A stretch of 64,000 nt of DNA from Blautia sp. GTDB taxonomy: Bacteria; Bacillota; Clostridia; Lachnospirales; Lachnospiraceae. Both the position numbers and the translations under genes were made by a program. Where the stretch lies: contig JAFVGK010000152.1 of the NCBI GenBank assembly GCA_017475035.1, positions 109,812 to 173,811 on the forward strand. The letters are read 5' to 3'. The first letter of the stretch is position 1, and every line of letters starts with the position of its first letter. A model generated the notes under the pieces. The model saw only the letters and a program-made list of their open reading frames with translations. It ran no database searches and had not been told where the DNA came from. Shown one piece after another: positions 34,505-43,010 of this stretch.

Positions 34505-36019
34505 ATGAATCCAATATATCTTCTGGCGGTGGATCTGGGCACCAGCTTTATCAAGGCGGCAGCTTATGATACGGAAGGAAACTGCCTGGAACTGAAAAAG
34601 ACGGAAGTCCATTCCGACAGTTCCGTTCCCGGGATTTTTGTACAGCATGGGGAAGAGATTTTTGAAAGTGTGCTCTCCTGCATCCGCGGCGTGACGGATG
34701 CTCTTGGCAAAAACAGCACACGGATTGCAGCCATCGGTTTTACCGGTCAGATGGCGGGATTCATGGGGGTTGATGAAGCATGGCGGGATATCACGACATG
34801 GTCCTGCTCTCTGGATACCCGGTATCTTCCCTATGCGGACAGGCAGATGAAGGAACTGTCCAGTCAGTTTCTGGAAATCGGCGGGACAAATTCACCCTTG
34901 ATGGCGCCTAAATGCCGATGGTTCTTAACTGAATTTCCGAAAGAAGCCGCGGCTGTAAAAAAATACATGCTCATCAGCAGTTACGTGATCGGCCGGCTGG
35001 GAAACTGCCGGATCGAGGACGCGTCTCTGGCCGGCTCCTATATCACCTGGACAGGCCTGGCGGACATCCGGAACCAGACCTGGTCCGAAGAGCTGTGCGG
35101 AAAATCGGGAATATCGCCGGAGCTGCTTCCGAGGATCGCCAAAGCCGCAGAGATCAGCGGTTATCTGGACGAAGCGTACGCAAAGGAGCTTGGCCTTCCG
35201 GCGGGGATTCCGCTGGTCGCAGGAGCCGGGGACAAGATCGCTGGCTGTGTGGGAACCGGCATCGTAAATGAGGGAGATGTGATCTTCGAAACCTCTTCTT
35301 ATGGCGCCGTAAGCTGCCTGCAAAAGGAATACCGCCCCAACCTGATACGAAAAGATTACGATGCCATCCCGGACTGCGGCGGAGAGATGTTCTATCTCCA
35401 CCGTTATTTTCCGGGATCGGGAATCACACTGAAATGGTTCGTGGACACCTTCGGCACTTCCTTCGGGGAAATGGATCGGCTGATGGAAAACGTACCCTGC
35501 GGCAGCGAAGGACTTCTGGCCGTCGGACTCCTTGGAGGCAATGCCATGCCGCTGGACGGTTCCATACGCGGAAGCTGGACCGGCCATACCTGGAGCCATC
35601 GGAAGGAACATTTCTACCGCGCGCTTCTGGAAAGCTACGCATACGAACTGGCAGCGACACTGGACAGTATTGCTTCCCTTTATCCCGAATGGAACCGTTA
35701 TACGCCGATCCATGTCATCGGGGGAGGAACAGGTTCCGGCATATGGATGCAGATCCTGGCGGACGTGACCGGATCAGAAATCCTCTGCCATGCGGGCGAT
35801 GATAAAGCTCTGTGGGGCGCAGCCATACTGGCAGGAATGGGAAGCGGCACGTTTGTAAAGCGTGAGAACGTGAAACGCGGATCGGAACAAAAGGTCACAC
35901 GGGTGATTCCGGCAGAAGAAAATCACCAGAAATACGCTTCTTACCTGCAGATATATGAACAGCTGAAATTGAATCTGAAGGATACCTATCAGACACTGAC
36001 CGGAAAGGAAATCTTATGA
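34505..36019 (+). CDS. FGGY-family carbohydrate kinase
   Basis: This 504-residue protein begins with the phosphate loop LLAVDLGTSFIKAAAYD and has IAAIGFTGQMAGFMGVD near residue 77. VAGAGDKIAGCVGTG and HVIGGGTGSGIWMQILADVTG complete the actin-like fold. FGGY kinases phosphorylate xylulose, fuculose, gluconate, ribulose or glycerol; this one is xylulokinase-like overall but the sugar cannot be assigned. The isomerase gene overlaps its end by 4 bases, suggesting it phosphorylates the ketose made by that enzyme. Confidence 0.87.
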   Translation: MNPIYLLAVDLGTSFIKAAAYDTEGNCLELKKTEVHSDSSVPGIFVQHGEEIFESVLSCIRGVTDALGKNSTRIAAIGFTGQMAGFMGVDEAWRDITTWSCSLDTRYLPYADRQMKELSSQFLEIGGTNSPLMAPKCRWFLTEFPKEAAAVKKYMLISSYVIGRLGNCRIEDASLAGSYITWTGLADIRNQTWSEELCGKSGISPELLPRIAKAAEISGYLDEAYAKELGLPAGIPLVAGAGDKIAGCVGTGIVNEGDVIFETSSYGAVSCLQKEYRPNLIRKDYDAIPDCGGEMFYLHRYFPGSGITLKWFVDTFGTSFGEMDRLMENVPCGSEGLLAVGLLGGNAMPLDGSIRGSWTGHTWSHRKEHFYRALLESYAYELAATLDSIASLYPEWNRYTPIHVIGGGTGSGIWMQILADVTGSEILCHAGDDKALWGAAILAGMGSGTFVKRENVKRGSEQKVTRVIPAEENHQKYASYLQIYEQLKLNLKDTYQTLTGKEIL

Positions 36020-37353
36020 GTGAATTAAAAGCAAGGATCGTTCCCCTTCAGTTCGTGGAAACAAATGAGAGAGAACGCGGGGAATATGAGGAGCAGATGG
36101 GAAAGCTGCGGGAATTTTACGGGAGCGTCGCTGATTTTCTGGATACCGTTCCGGTTGGAGAAGAGATACCGGATTGCGATGCCATCGTCTTTCCCCAGCT
36201 GATCGGCGCGGCGTATCATTACACCGAAACGCTGACAAAATACAACAGACCGATCGTAGTGATCACTTCTCAGTTCGGAACGGTTGACATGTGGGACTGG
36301 GAGCTCATCGCTTATATGCGCAGCCATGGCCTGAACGTTTTTTCTCCCTACAATATCGAACTCGGAAAGGTGGTTCTCAGGGCAATCGCGGCCAAAACGC
36401 ATCTGCAGGGAGCCAGATTCCTGATGTTTCAGGATGACCCCGGCGAGGGCATGCAGGCGTATATTTTCAAACGCTTTTACTGGTGGGAGCAGGAATGCAC
36501 GGAACAGATCGAGAAGGCTTTCGGCGCCAGAATGATCTACCGCAGCTGGAAGGAAGTGAATGCCAGGGCCGAAAGCATTGATCCGGATCTGGCCCTGAAG
36601 GAATTTGAAAGCTGGAACATCCCCTGTGAACATATTTCGGACGAGCAGAAGGTTCTGGTTTCCCGGCTGTATCTTGCCATTTATGAAACCATACAGGAAC
36701 TCGGAGGCGTGGACGGCATCGGCGCAAACTGCCTGAACGAATCCATGTACTGCAAAACAACGCCCTGCCTGATCTGGAACATGCTGTTTGAGAAATTCGG
36801 CATTATCTGGTGCTGTGAAGGAGATACCTTGACATTGATCAGCACCTATGTGCTGTACCATTCTCTGAAAGCGCCTGTCATGATGACCAACATCTATCCC
36901 TTCCTTGTAGGAAAAGCAGCGATCCACCATGAAAAGATTGATGATTTTCCAAAGACAGAGGAACCGGAAAATCACGCGCTGGGAGTTCACTGCGGCTATG
37001 CAGGTTTCGCCCCCAGACCGTTCTGTTCCCGATGGAAAATGGTGCCGAAGGTACTGGAAATCGTTAACGAGAAAGCATATATGATCGACTGTGAGCTTCC
37101 AACAGGGGATATGGTGCTCGCCAAGATCAATCCATCCTTTGACAGGATAACGGTGATTCCGGGAGAGATCGAAAAATACGTGGGATTCCCCGGTACAGAC
37201 GCGAGAAACGCGTCGCTGCTTCGCTACAAAAAGGGTGAGATGGTAATGGAAGAGCTTCCCAGCCATCATCAGATGATCATTACCGGAAAGCAAAAAGCGG
37301 CCATCCTGCAGATCGCTAAGGTATTCGGATGGGAATGCCAGGTGATTGAATAA
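36016..37353 (+). CDS. L-fucose/L-arabinose isomerase-like protein
   Basis: This 445-residue protein resembles the fucose isomerase/arabinose isomerase superfamily: VPVGEEIPDCDAIVFPQLIG, an N-terminal sugar-isomerase fold, ESMYCKTTPCLIWNMLFEK, and CCEGDTLTLISTY, where the glutamate and aspartate would bind metal. These enzymes interconvert aldoses and ketoses. It is the last gene of the plus-strand group and is coupled to the FGGY kinase. Canonical FucI is longer (about 590 residues), so a different substrate is likely. Confidence 0.75.
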   Translation: MSELKARIVPLQFVETNERERGEYEEQMGKLREFYGSVADFLDTVPVGEEIPDCDAIVFPQLIGAAYHYTETLTKYNRPIVVITSQFGTVDMWDWELIAYMRSHGLNVFSPYNIELGKVVLRAIAAKTHLQGARFLMFQDDPGEGMQAYIFKRFYWWEQECTEQIEKAFGARMIYRSWKEVNARAESIDPDLALKEFESWNIPCEHISDEQKVLVSRLYLAIYETIQELGGVDGIGANCLNESMYCKTTPCLIWNMLFEKFGIIWCCEGDTLTLISTYVLYHSLKAPVMMTNIYPFLVGKAAIHHEKIDDFPKTEEPENHALGVHCGYAGFAPRPFCSRWKMVPKVLEIVNEKAYMIDCELPTGDMVLAKINPSFDRITVIPGEIEKYVGFPGTDARNASLLRYKKGEMVMEELPSHHQMIITGKQKAAILQIAKVFGWECQVIE

Positions 37354-37374
37354 GCTTCCTGCCAGAAAAAACGC

Positions 37375-37422
37375 AAACCGCAGCAGTTTAGGGCCTTTGC
37401 CTTAAGCTGCTGCGGTTTTTTT
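37375..37422. terminator. Terminator between convergent sugar operons
   Basis: AAACCGCAGCAG (from 37375) pairs with CTGCTGCGGTTT, with extra pairing near the loop, followed by T7 on the plus strand. It ends the isomerase operon and can also serve the GH27 gene from the other side. Confidence 0.85.
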
Positions 37423-37479
37423 ATGACTGAGGTCGGACGAGCCTCCCTCTGCCCGATTGGTAACTCTGTCGTATTTCTT

Positions 37480-38778
37480 CTAATAGCAGAATACCTTTAC
37501 TCCATGCGCGGGAACCATGCAGGCCAGAGCTCCTGTACTGAAAGCAGCCGCAGAGTCCGTCCAGATTTCGCGGATCGGTCCTCCCTCATAGGCTTTCATA
37601 CCCCGGTCGACTGCCTGCGCGATCCAGCAATGGATCGCCCGCTCTTCATCCGAAAGGTTAAACATGGCGATATATCCCGTCCCTTCCTCCGGATCCCCGG
37701 ACAGCCAGATCGCGTGGTCTTCTGTACGTTCCAGCTGCATGGCGTTTCTTCCGTTTTTATGCATCCGGAGCAGATCACGGTTTGTCAGCAATGACAGAGA
37801 GAGCGGATCCATTTTCGTCAGTTCTCCTCCGATCATCAGCGGAGAACCGAAGATTCCCCACAGGCTCAGCATCGTTTTGAGTTCATCCCCGGTGAAAGCG
37901 CTCTGCCGTTCGATCCTGCTGCCAAAGCAGCCTCCGATGACCCCAATGGGAAGCATATCGCAGTCCGGCCAGCAGCCTGGCTGTACTTTTCCCTGCCACA
38001 GCTCACATCGGCGGAACATATCCTTGAGGAGAGGCCAGGAATCCCAGAAATCATCCGTAATGCGCCACATATTTGCATTTTCGGCATAATACGCCGCCTC
38101 GGAAATCTTTGCGGGTCCCGGAGACAGGGAAAGTACGATCGGCCTGCCGCAGGCCTGGATGGCGTTATAAAGCAGGTTGATTTCTCTGTGGGCTGTCACC
38201 GCGTCTTCCCGGCAGATATCATCACATTTGATAAAATCGACTCCCCAGGAAGCATAAAGCTCCATAATGGAATTGTAATAAAGCTGCGCTTCCGGCAGAT
38301 TTGCCCGGAGTCCGTACATGTCAGGATTCCAGGAACAGATATTTGCCGGATCCGCGAGTCTGTCGGCAGTCAGCGCAGTACCCAAAATGGCGCTGTGATT
38401 ATGCGCCGCGGCGCGCGGGATGCCTCTCATGATATGGATGCCGAACTTCAGTCCGAGCGAATGAATGTAATCGGCCAGCGGGCCGAAGCCTTTCCCGCCG
38501 GCTGAGGACGGAAAACGGGCAGGATCCGGAATCAGCCGTGAGTATTCATCCATCATCACCTCACCAAACGGGATATACTGATAGACTGCGCTCTCGGATC
38601 CGGCCCCGACGGAATACCATTCGATATCAACTACGATGTATTCCCATCCGGACTCCTTCAGATGAGAAGCCATGTACTCCGCATTCGCCCGGATCTGTTC
38701 CTCATTCACTTCCGTATTGTAATAGTCATAGCTGTTCCATCCCATCGGAGGCGTCTGAGCAAATGTATTCTTGTCCAT
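37480..38778 (-). CDS. GH27 family glycosidase (alpha-galactosidase or beta-L-arabinopyranosidase type)
   Basis: This 432-residue protein opens with the GH27 hallmark TPPMGWNSYDYYNT. The nucleophile motif is FIKCDD (aspartate 186) and the acid/base region is WRITDDFWDSW near residue 242. There is no signal peptide, so it acts on imported oligosaccharides. GH27 includes alpha-galactosidases and beta-L-arabinopyranosidases. Lying next to a GH127 arabinofuranosidase, either fits. The start follows AGGAGATAAG. It lies 77 bases after the GH127 gene in the same direction. Confidence 0.85.
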   Translation of the reverse strand: MDKNTFAQTPPMGWNSYDYYNTEVNEEQIRANAEYMASHLKESGWEYIVVDIEWYSVGAGSESAVYQYIPFGEVMMDEYSRLIPDPARFPSSAGGKGFGPLADYIHSLGLKFGIHIMRGIPRAAAHNHSAILGTALTADRLADPANICSWNPDMYGLRANLPEAQLYYNSIMELYASWGVDFIKCDDICREDAVTAHREINLLYNAIQACGRPIVLSLSPGPAKISEAAYYAENANMWRITDDFWDSWPLLKDMFRRCELWQGKVQPGCWPDCDMLPIGVIGGCFGSRIERQSAFTGDELKTMLSLWGIFGSPLMIGGELTKMDPLSLSLLTNRDLLRMHKNGRNAMQLERTEDHAIWLSGDPEEGTGYIAMFNLSDEERAIHCWIAQAVDRGMKAYEGGPIREIWTDSAAAFSTGALACMVPAHGVKVFCY

Positions 38779-38855
38779 AACTTATCTCCTGTAATCTGCT
38801 GCACGGCATTGCTGCCATGCATTTATATTTCTAACCTTAAGCTTCCGTTCATGAA

Positions 38856-40778
38856 TTAGTATCTCACCCAGACTGTCATCTCACCGATCCCCCGGTTTGC
38901 CCAGGCGTAATAAGGAATCCATCTGAGACGGACCGCTTCCGTTTCCGGTTTTCTTTCCGCGTATAGTTCAGTCCCCCATTCATTCCTGCTTTCCCTGAGC
39001 CCGTCTGTATCCAATGACACGATACCGCCCAGCTTTTCAGGCTCAGATTTGGTTTCGGCATTGAGTTTGGGAGCATGACGCAAAGTATGCAGATCCGGAC
39101 CGTTGTCCGCTTCTTCCAGGCAGTACACAATCGGTCCCCGCATCAGCGCGGCCTTGCCGGCATCCTCTCTCACGGCGGGATTCGCATAGATCATCCGCAC
39201 AGGCATATCAAGATTCAGGGAAATCCGGTCCCCCTGGCACCAGCTGCGCTTCAGGTAAATATAACCGTCGGAAGGCCGGATATCGATCGCTTCTTCATTG
39301 ACCTGAAGCGTCCATGTATGACACCAGGCCGGTATCCGCAATGCGAGAACGGCTTCCTTCGTAGATGCCTCTTCCACCGTCAGACAGACATTGCCCGACC
39401 ATGGATATCCGGTTTCTGCGCGAAGGGTCATAAGATCAGAATGAATGACGCCGCCAATGTACAGATGCAGATACAGGGTATCCTTCTCCGTATCGCAGAC
39501 ATAATCCTCAAGAGAAGCAAGAAGACGAATGATATTGGGCGGACAGCAGGCACAGCCAAACCATTTCTGCCGTTCCGGTTTTACATGCCGCTTATGATAG
39601 TCTTCACGGCAGGCTTCCGGAACTACTTCCAGGGGATTGACATAGAAGAAGCGTTTCCCGTCCAGCTGCATGCCGCTGATGACGCCATTGTAAAGCGCTT
39701 GCTCCATGACATCCGCGTATTTTCCCAGTTTTTCCAGCTTCAGCATACGCCGTGCAAAGAAGACAAGACCGATCGCCGCGCAGGTCTCACCGTAAACGGT
39801 ATCGTTCGGCAGATCATAGTCAAAGGTAAAGGCCTCTCCGTATTCGCTGGATCCGATCGCGCCGGTAATATACAGTCTTCTTTGCGTGATGCTGTTCCAC
39901 ATTCTGCGGCATGATTCCGCCAGCTCCTGATCCCCTGTTTCCCTTGACACGTCTGCCATGCCGCTGTACAGATAAACGGCTCTTACGGCATGTCCCTGTG
40001 CTTCCGTCTGATCACGCACCGGTTTCTCTGCCTGATAATATTTCCAGCGGAGAGGTCCTTCATGCCAGAAATTCGTCCATCCGCCTCGTCCGGCCTCCTC
40101 CTCAAAATATAATGGAGCCTGTCCCCTCTGATCTATGAAATATTTTGCCAGCCGCAGATATTTTTCCTCTCCTGTGAGCGCATACAGACGCATCAGTGCC
40201 ATTTCGATCACAGGATGGCCCGGGTAGCCGTGAAGCTTGCCCGGCTCCGGACCGAGGACGCTGTCAATATGATCCACGAAACGTATGGCTGTATCCAGCA
40301 GCGTCCTTTTACCGGTTGCCTGATAGTAAGCAACCGCAGCTTCAATCAGGTGTCCCGCGCAGTACAGCTCATGATGATCCTGCAGGTTGGTCCAGCGCTT
40401 GTCAAGACCATGGATGGTATAGTAAGTATTCAGATATCCATCCGGCTGCTGCGCATCTGTGACGATGGTAATGGCACTGTCTGCGAGGGCTTCCAGCTCA
40501 GGATCCGGATGCCATCTGAGACTGAAGGCGGTTCCCTCCAGCCATTTGTACACGTCGCTGTCCTGAAAAACAAAGCCCTGATGAGTGCCTTCCTCTTTGC
40601 CGGCAGCGATACGGAAGTTGCGGAGGCAATGGCTGGGTTCGGTATCCTCGGGAAGCGCGTCATTTAAGGCCTTCCATTGATAGGGAATCCCTTCCTGTAC
40701 GATACAGTCACGGAACCGGTTCCAGAACGCGTCATCCATCGACAGGCCGGTTCCTTCATAAGAATTATTTGAAAGCAT
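38856..40778 (-). CDS. GH127 beta-L-arabinofuranosidase-like protein
   Basis: About 640 residues from ATG 40778. The N-terminus DDAFWNRFRDCIVQEGIPYQ aligns with known GH127 starts, which argues against a shorter protein. YGETCAAIG and WFGCACCPPN hold the glutamate and three cysteines that bind zinc, with one cysteine as nucleophile in HypBA1-type enzymes. LHGYPGHPVIEMALMRLY is another family block. The enzyme would remove beta-linked L-arabinofuranose inside the cell. It follows the sugar ABC transporter genes, separated from them by a terminator. Confidence 0.85.
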   Translation of the reverse strand: MLSNNSYEGTGLSMDDAFWNRFRDCIVQEGIPYQWKALNDALPEDTEPSHCLRNFRIAAGKEEGTHQGFVFQDSDVYKWLEGTAFSLRWHPDPELEALADSAITIVTDAQQPDGYLNTYYTIHGLDKRWTNLQDHHELYCAGHLIEAAVAYYQATGKRTLLDTAIRFVDHIDSVLGPEPGKLHGYPGHPVIEMALMRLYALTGEEKYLRLAKYFIDQRGQAPLYFEEEAGRGGWTNFWHEGPLRWKYYQAEKPVRDQTEAQGHAVRAVYLYSGMADVSRETGDQELAESCRRMWNSITQRRLYITGAIGSSEYGEAFTFDYDLPNDTVYGETCAAIGLVFFARRMLKLEKLGKYADVMEQALYNGVISGMQLDGKRFFYVNPLEVVPEACREDYHKRHVKPERQKWFGCACCPPNIIRLLASLEDYVCDTEKDTLYLHLYIGGVIHSDLMTLRAETGYPWSGNVCLTVEEASTKEAVLALRIPAWCHTWTLQVNEEAIDIRPSDGYIYLKRSWCQGDRISLNLDMPVRMIYANPAVREDAGKAALMRGPIVYCLEEADNGPDLHTLRHAPKLNAETKSEPEKLGGIVSLDTDGLRESRNEWGTELYAERKPETEAVRLRWIPYYAWANRGIGEMTVWVRY

Positions 40779-40927
40779 ATGTAACTGACTCCCTGTTTGA
40801 AAAAATGAGTATAGCATGATTAGCCGAATACAGTCGAACAAAAAGCCCAGCGAGATATAACAGCATTTTAAATCTGTGGCCTTTCACTCACATGTATTAT
40901 AAACATCTCCCATCAATCTGTACACCT

Positions 40928-40963
40928 GAAAATGTCAGGTTTCATCAGAAACCTGACATTTTC
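40928..40963. terminator. Terminator after the sugar ABC transporter operon
   Basis: Perfect 15-bp arms GAAAATGTCAGGTTT (40928-40942) and AAACCTGACATTTTC (40949-40963) lie 6 bases past the end of the permease gene. Partial read-through could link the transporter to the glycosidase genes. Confidence 0.85.
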
Positions 40964-40968
40964 TGTTT

Positions 40969-41889
40969 TCATCCTTTGACGGCTCCGATTGTGACGCCTT
41001 TTTCGAAGTATTTTTGTACAAATGGGTAAACAAGAAGAATCGGTACGGTGGAAACAATGATCACGGCATACTTGATCTGATCTGCCGATGACTGCGCGTA
41101 ACCGCCCTGCACGCCCCCGCTTCCGCCGGCAAAAGCCTCGTTTTGAAGCAAAATACGGCGAAGAACCATCTGCAGCGGCTGTACCTTCGGACTGGAAGTA
41201 TAGATCAAGGCATTGAAATAGTCGTTCCAGTGGAAAACCGCATAGTACAGGACTTCAACCGCAATGATTGCCTTGCATAAAGGCAGCACAACACTCAGGA
41301 AGATCCGAAAATGACCGGCGCCGTCCAGCATGGCTGATTCGTAAAGCTCATTCGGTACCGTATTCTGGATAAAGGTCCGGGCAATGATAAGGTTATAGGT
41401 GTTTAATGCGCCGATGATGATCAGAATATAAGGACTGTCAATCAGTCCCAGCTTGTTGACCACCATGTAGGTTGGAACCAGGCCGCCGGAGAAGTACATC
41501 GTGAATACAAAATAGAACATCACCGTATTCCGGGCTTTGAAATCCCTGCGGGACAAAGCGTAAGCGGCCGGCATCGTGATCGCCATGTTCAAAAGAGTGC
41601 CGACCACTACATAGAGAATCGTATTGAGATAGCCGACCCATATCCGGCTGTCTTTCATGATCTGCTGAAAACCATAAAAGCGGATATCCTTCGGAAACAG
41701 GATCACCTTTCCCTGATTGACCAGATCCGAATTACTGATAGAAGCAATCACCACAAACCACAGCGGATAGGTAATGACGATAAATGTAGTGATTGTCAGT
41801 ATCAGTACGATGCCATAGAAGATGCGGTCGGAAAGGGATTGCTGCATGTGATGACGATGTGTCACCCTGGTTGATCCGTTCTTAGACAT
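40969..41889 (-). CDS. CUT1-type sugar ABC transporter permease (LplC-like)
   Basis: This 306-residue protein has six membrane helices and the permease EAA loop ELYESAMLDGAGHFRIFLSV, which docks the ATPase. LplC/YtcP-like features include TPLWFV-type entry and the C-terminal YPFVQKYFEKGVTIGAVKG. It is the third gene of the binding-protein/permease/permease operon, 14 bases after the first permease. No ATPase gene is present, as is usual in this group, where a shared MsmK-like ATPase serves. Confidence 0.88.
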   Translation of the reverse strand: MSKNGSTRVTHRHHMQQSLSDRIFYGIVLILTITTFIVITYPLWFVVIASISNSDLVNQGKVILFPKDIRFYGFQQIMKDSRIWVGYLNTILYVVVGTLLNMAITMPAAYALSRRDFKARNTVMFYFVFTMYFSGGLVPTYMVVNKLGLIDSPYILIIIGALNTYNLIIARTFIQNTVPNELYESAMLDGAGHFRIFLSVVLPLCKAIIAVEVLYYAVFHWNDYFNALIYTSSPKVQPLQMVLRRILLQNEAFAGGSGGVQGGYAQSSADQIKYAVIIVSTVPILLVYPFVQKYFEKGVTIGAVKG

Positions 41890-41903
41890 TTACACTTCCC
41901 TCC

Positions 41904-42863
41904 TTACAACAAGCCTGAGCCGGTGGTTTTCTTGCTGAACCAGTTTGTTACCATCAGGAACGCAAAGTTCACCACATTTGTGAACAGACCCACTGCTGTT
42001 GCCAGACTGAACTGCGGAGCACCGGTGGTAGGAGCCATCAAATGGTACACATATGTCGAAATAACCTCAGAGACCCCCTTGTTCAGCGTATTCTGCATCA
42101 GGAATACCTTGTCAAATCCAACGTTCAGAATACTTCCCATGTTCATGATCAGAAGAATCATAATCGTAGGCATCAAAACCGGGAGTTCAATGTGAATCAC
42201 CCGCTTCATCGCATTAGCCCCATCGATTTTTGCCGCTTCATAAAGGCTGGGATCAACCCCGGAAAGCGCGGCCAGATAAATGATGCTGTTCCACCCCATA
42301 CTCTGCCAGACGCCGGAGAAGACATACAGCCATACAAAATACTGCTTCTGGCCAAGCAGGTTGGCGTTTTCCGCTACAAGCCCCAGATGCTTCAGCAGAT
42401 CACTGAGTACGCCGCCGTTCTGGGCAAACATGACATTCAGCATGGAAACCAGCACGACCGTTGAGATAAAGTACGGGATATAGACAACTGTCTGCACGGT
42501 ACGTTTCCAGCGTTCCTGCCTGACCTGATTAATGATCAAGGCAAGGACAATCGGTGCCGGGAAGGAAAAAATAATCGAGACAACAGCGATTATGAAGGTA
42601 TTCGATACAGTGGTCTTGAACATCGGACTGGTAAAATACTGTATGAAATACTTGAACCCGACCCACTCGCCTCCAAAGATCCCCTTAGAAAAATCAAATT
42701 TTCGAAAAGCAAGCTGCACTCCGTACATAGGCATATAGCAGAAAATGAAGATGTATATAATCCCCGGAAGCAGCATTACCCACAACTGCCAGTCATGCAA
42801 AATCTGCGCAAAAAAGCCGCGCTTCTTTGACTCTGTAGTCGTTGTTCCGTTCTTTTTCATCAT
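41904..42863 (-). CDS. CUT1-type sugar ABC transporter permease (LplB-like)
   Basis: About 319 residues from ATG 42863 after AGGAGCG. It has six membrane helices and the EAA loop SLYEAAKIDGANAMKRVIHI. LplB-like blocks include YMPMYGVQLAFRKFDF and GVWQSMGWNSIIYLAALSGV. It pairs with the LplC-like permease downstream to import an oligosaccharide delivered by the binding protein upstream. Confidence 0.88.
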   Translation of the reverse strand: MMKKNGTTTTESKKRGFFAQILHDWQLWVMLLPGIIYIFIFCYMPMYGVQLAFRKFDFSKGIFGGEWVGFKYFIQYFTSPMFKTTVSNTFIIAVVSIIFSFPAPIVLALIINQVRQERWKRTVQTVVYIPYFISTVVLVSMLNVMFAQNGGVLSDLLKHLGLVAENANLLGQKQYFVWLYVFSGVWQSMGWNSIIYLAALSGVDPSLYEAAKIDGANAMKRVIHIELPVLMPTIMILLIMNMGSILNVGFDKVFLMQNTLNKGVSEVISTYVYHLMAPTTGAPQFSLATAVGLFTNVVNFAFLMVTNWFSKKTTGSGLL

Positions 42864-43010
42864 TTTTCGCTCCTGGAAAACAATCTGTAATGATACAGTC
42901 CCCGCATCTTCACAGCAATGAGGACAGATGCGGGGAGCCATTTCTATTCATTCATCATTCATGTCAGGTAATAAATATGCCTGAAGTATCATCTCATGTT
43001 GAATAACGGT

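Noticed and set aside
36025-37293. A 422-codon minus-strand open frame opposite the isomerase-like gene
   Set aside because: It has no domain, and the plus-strand gene is coupled to the FGGY kinase and ends at a terminator.
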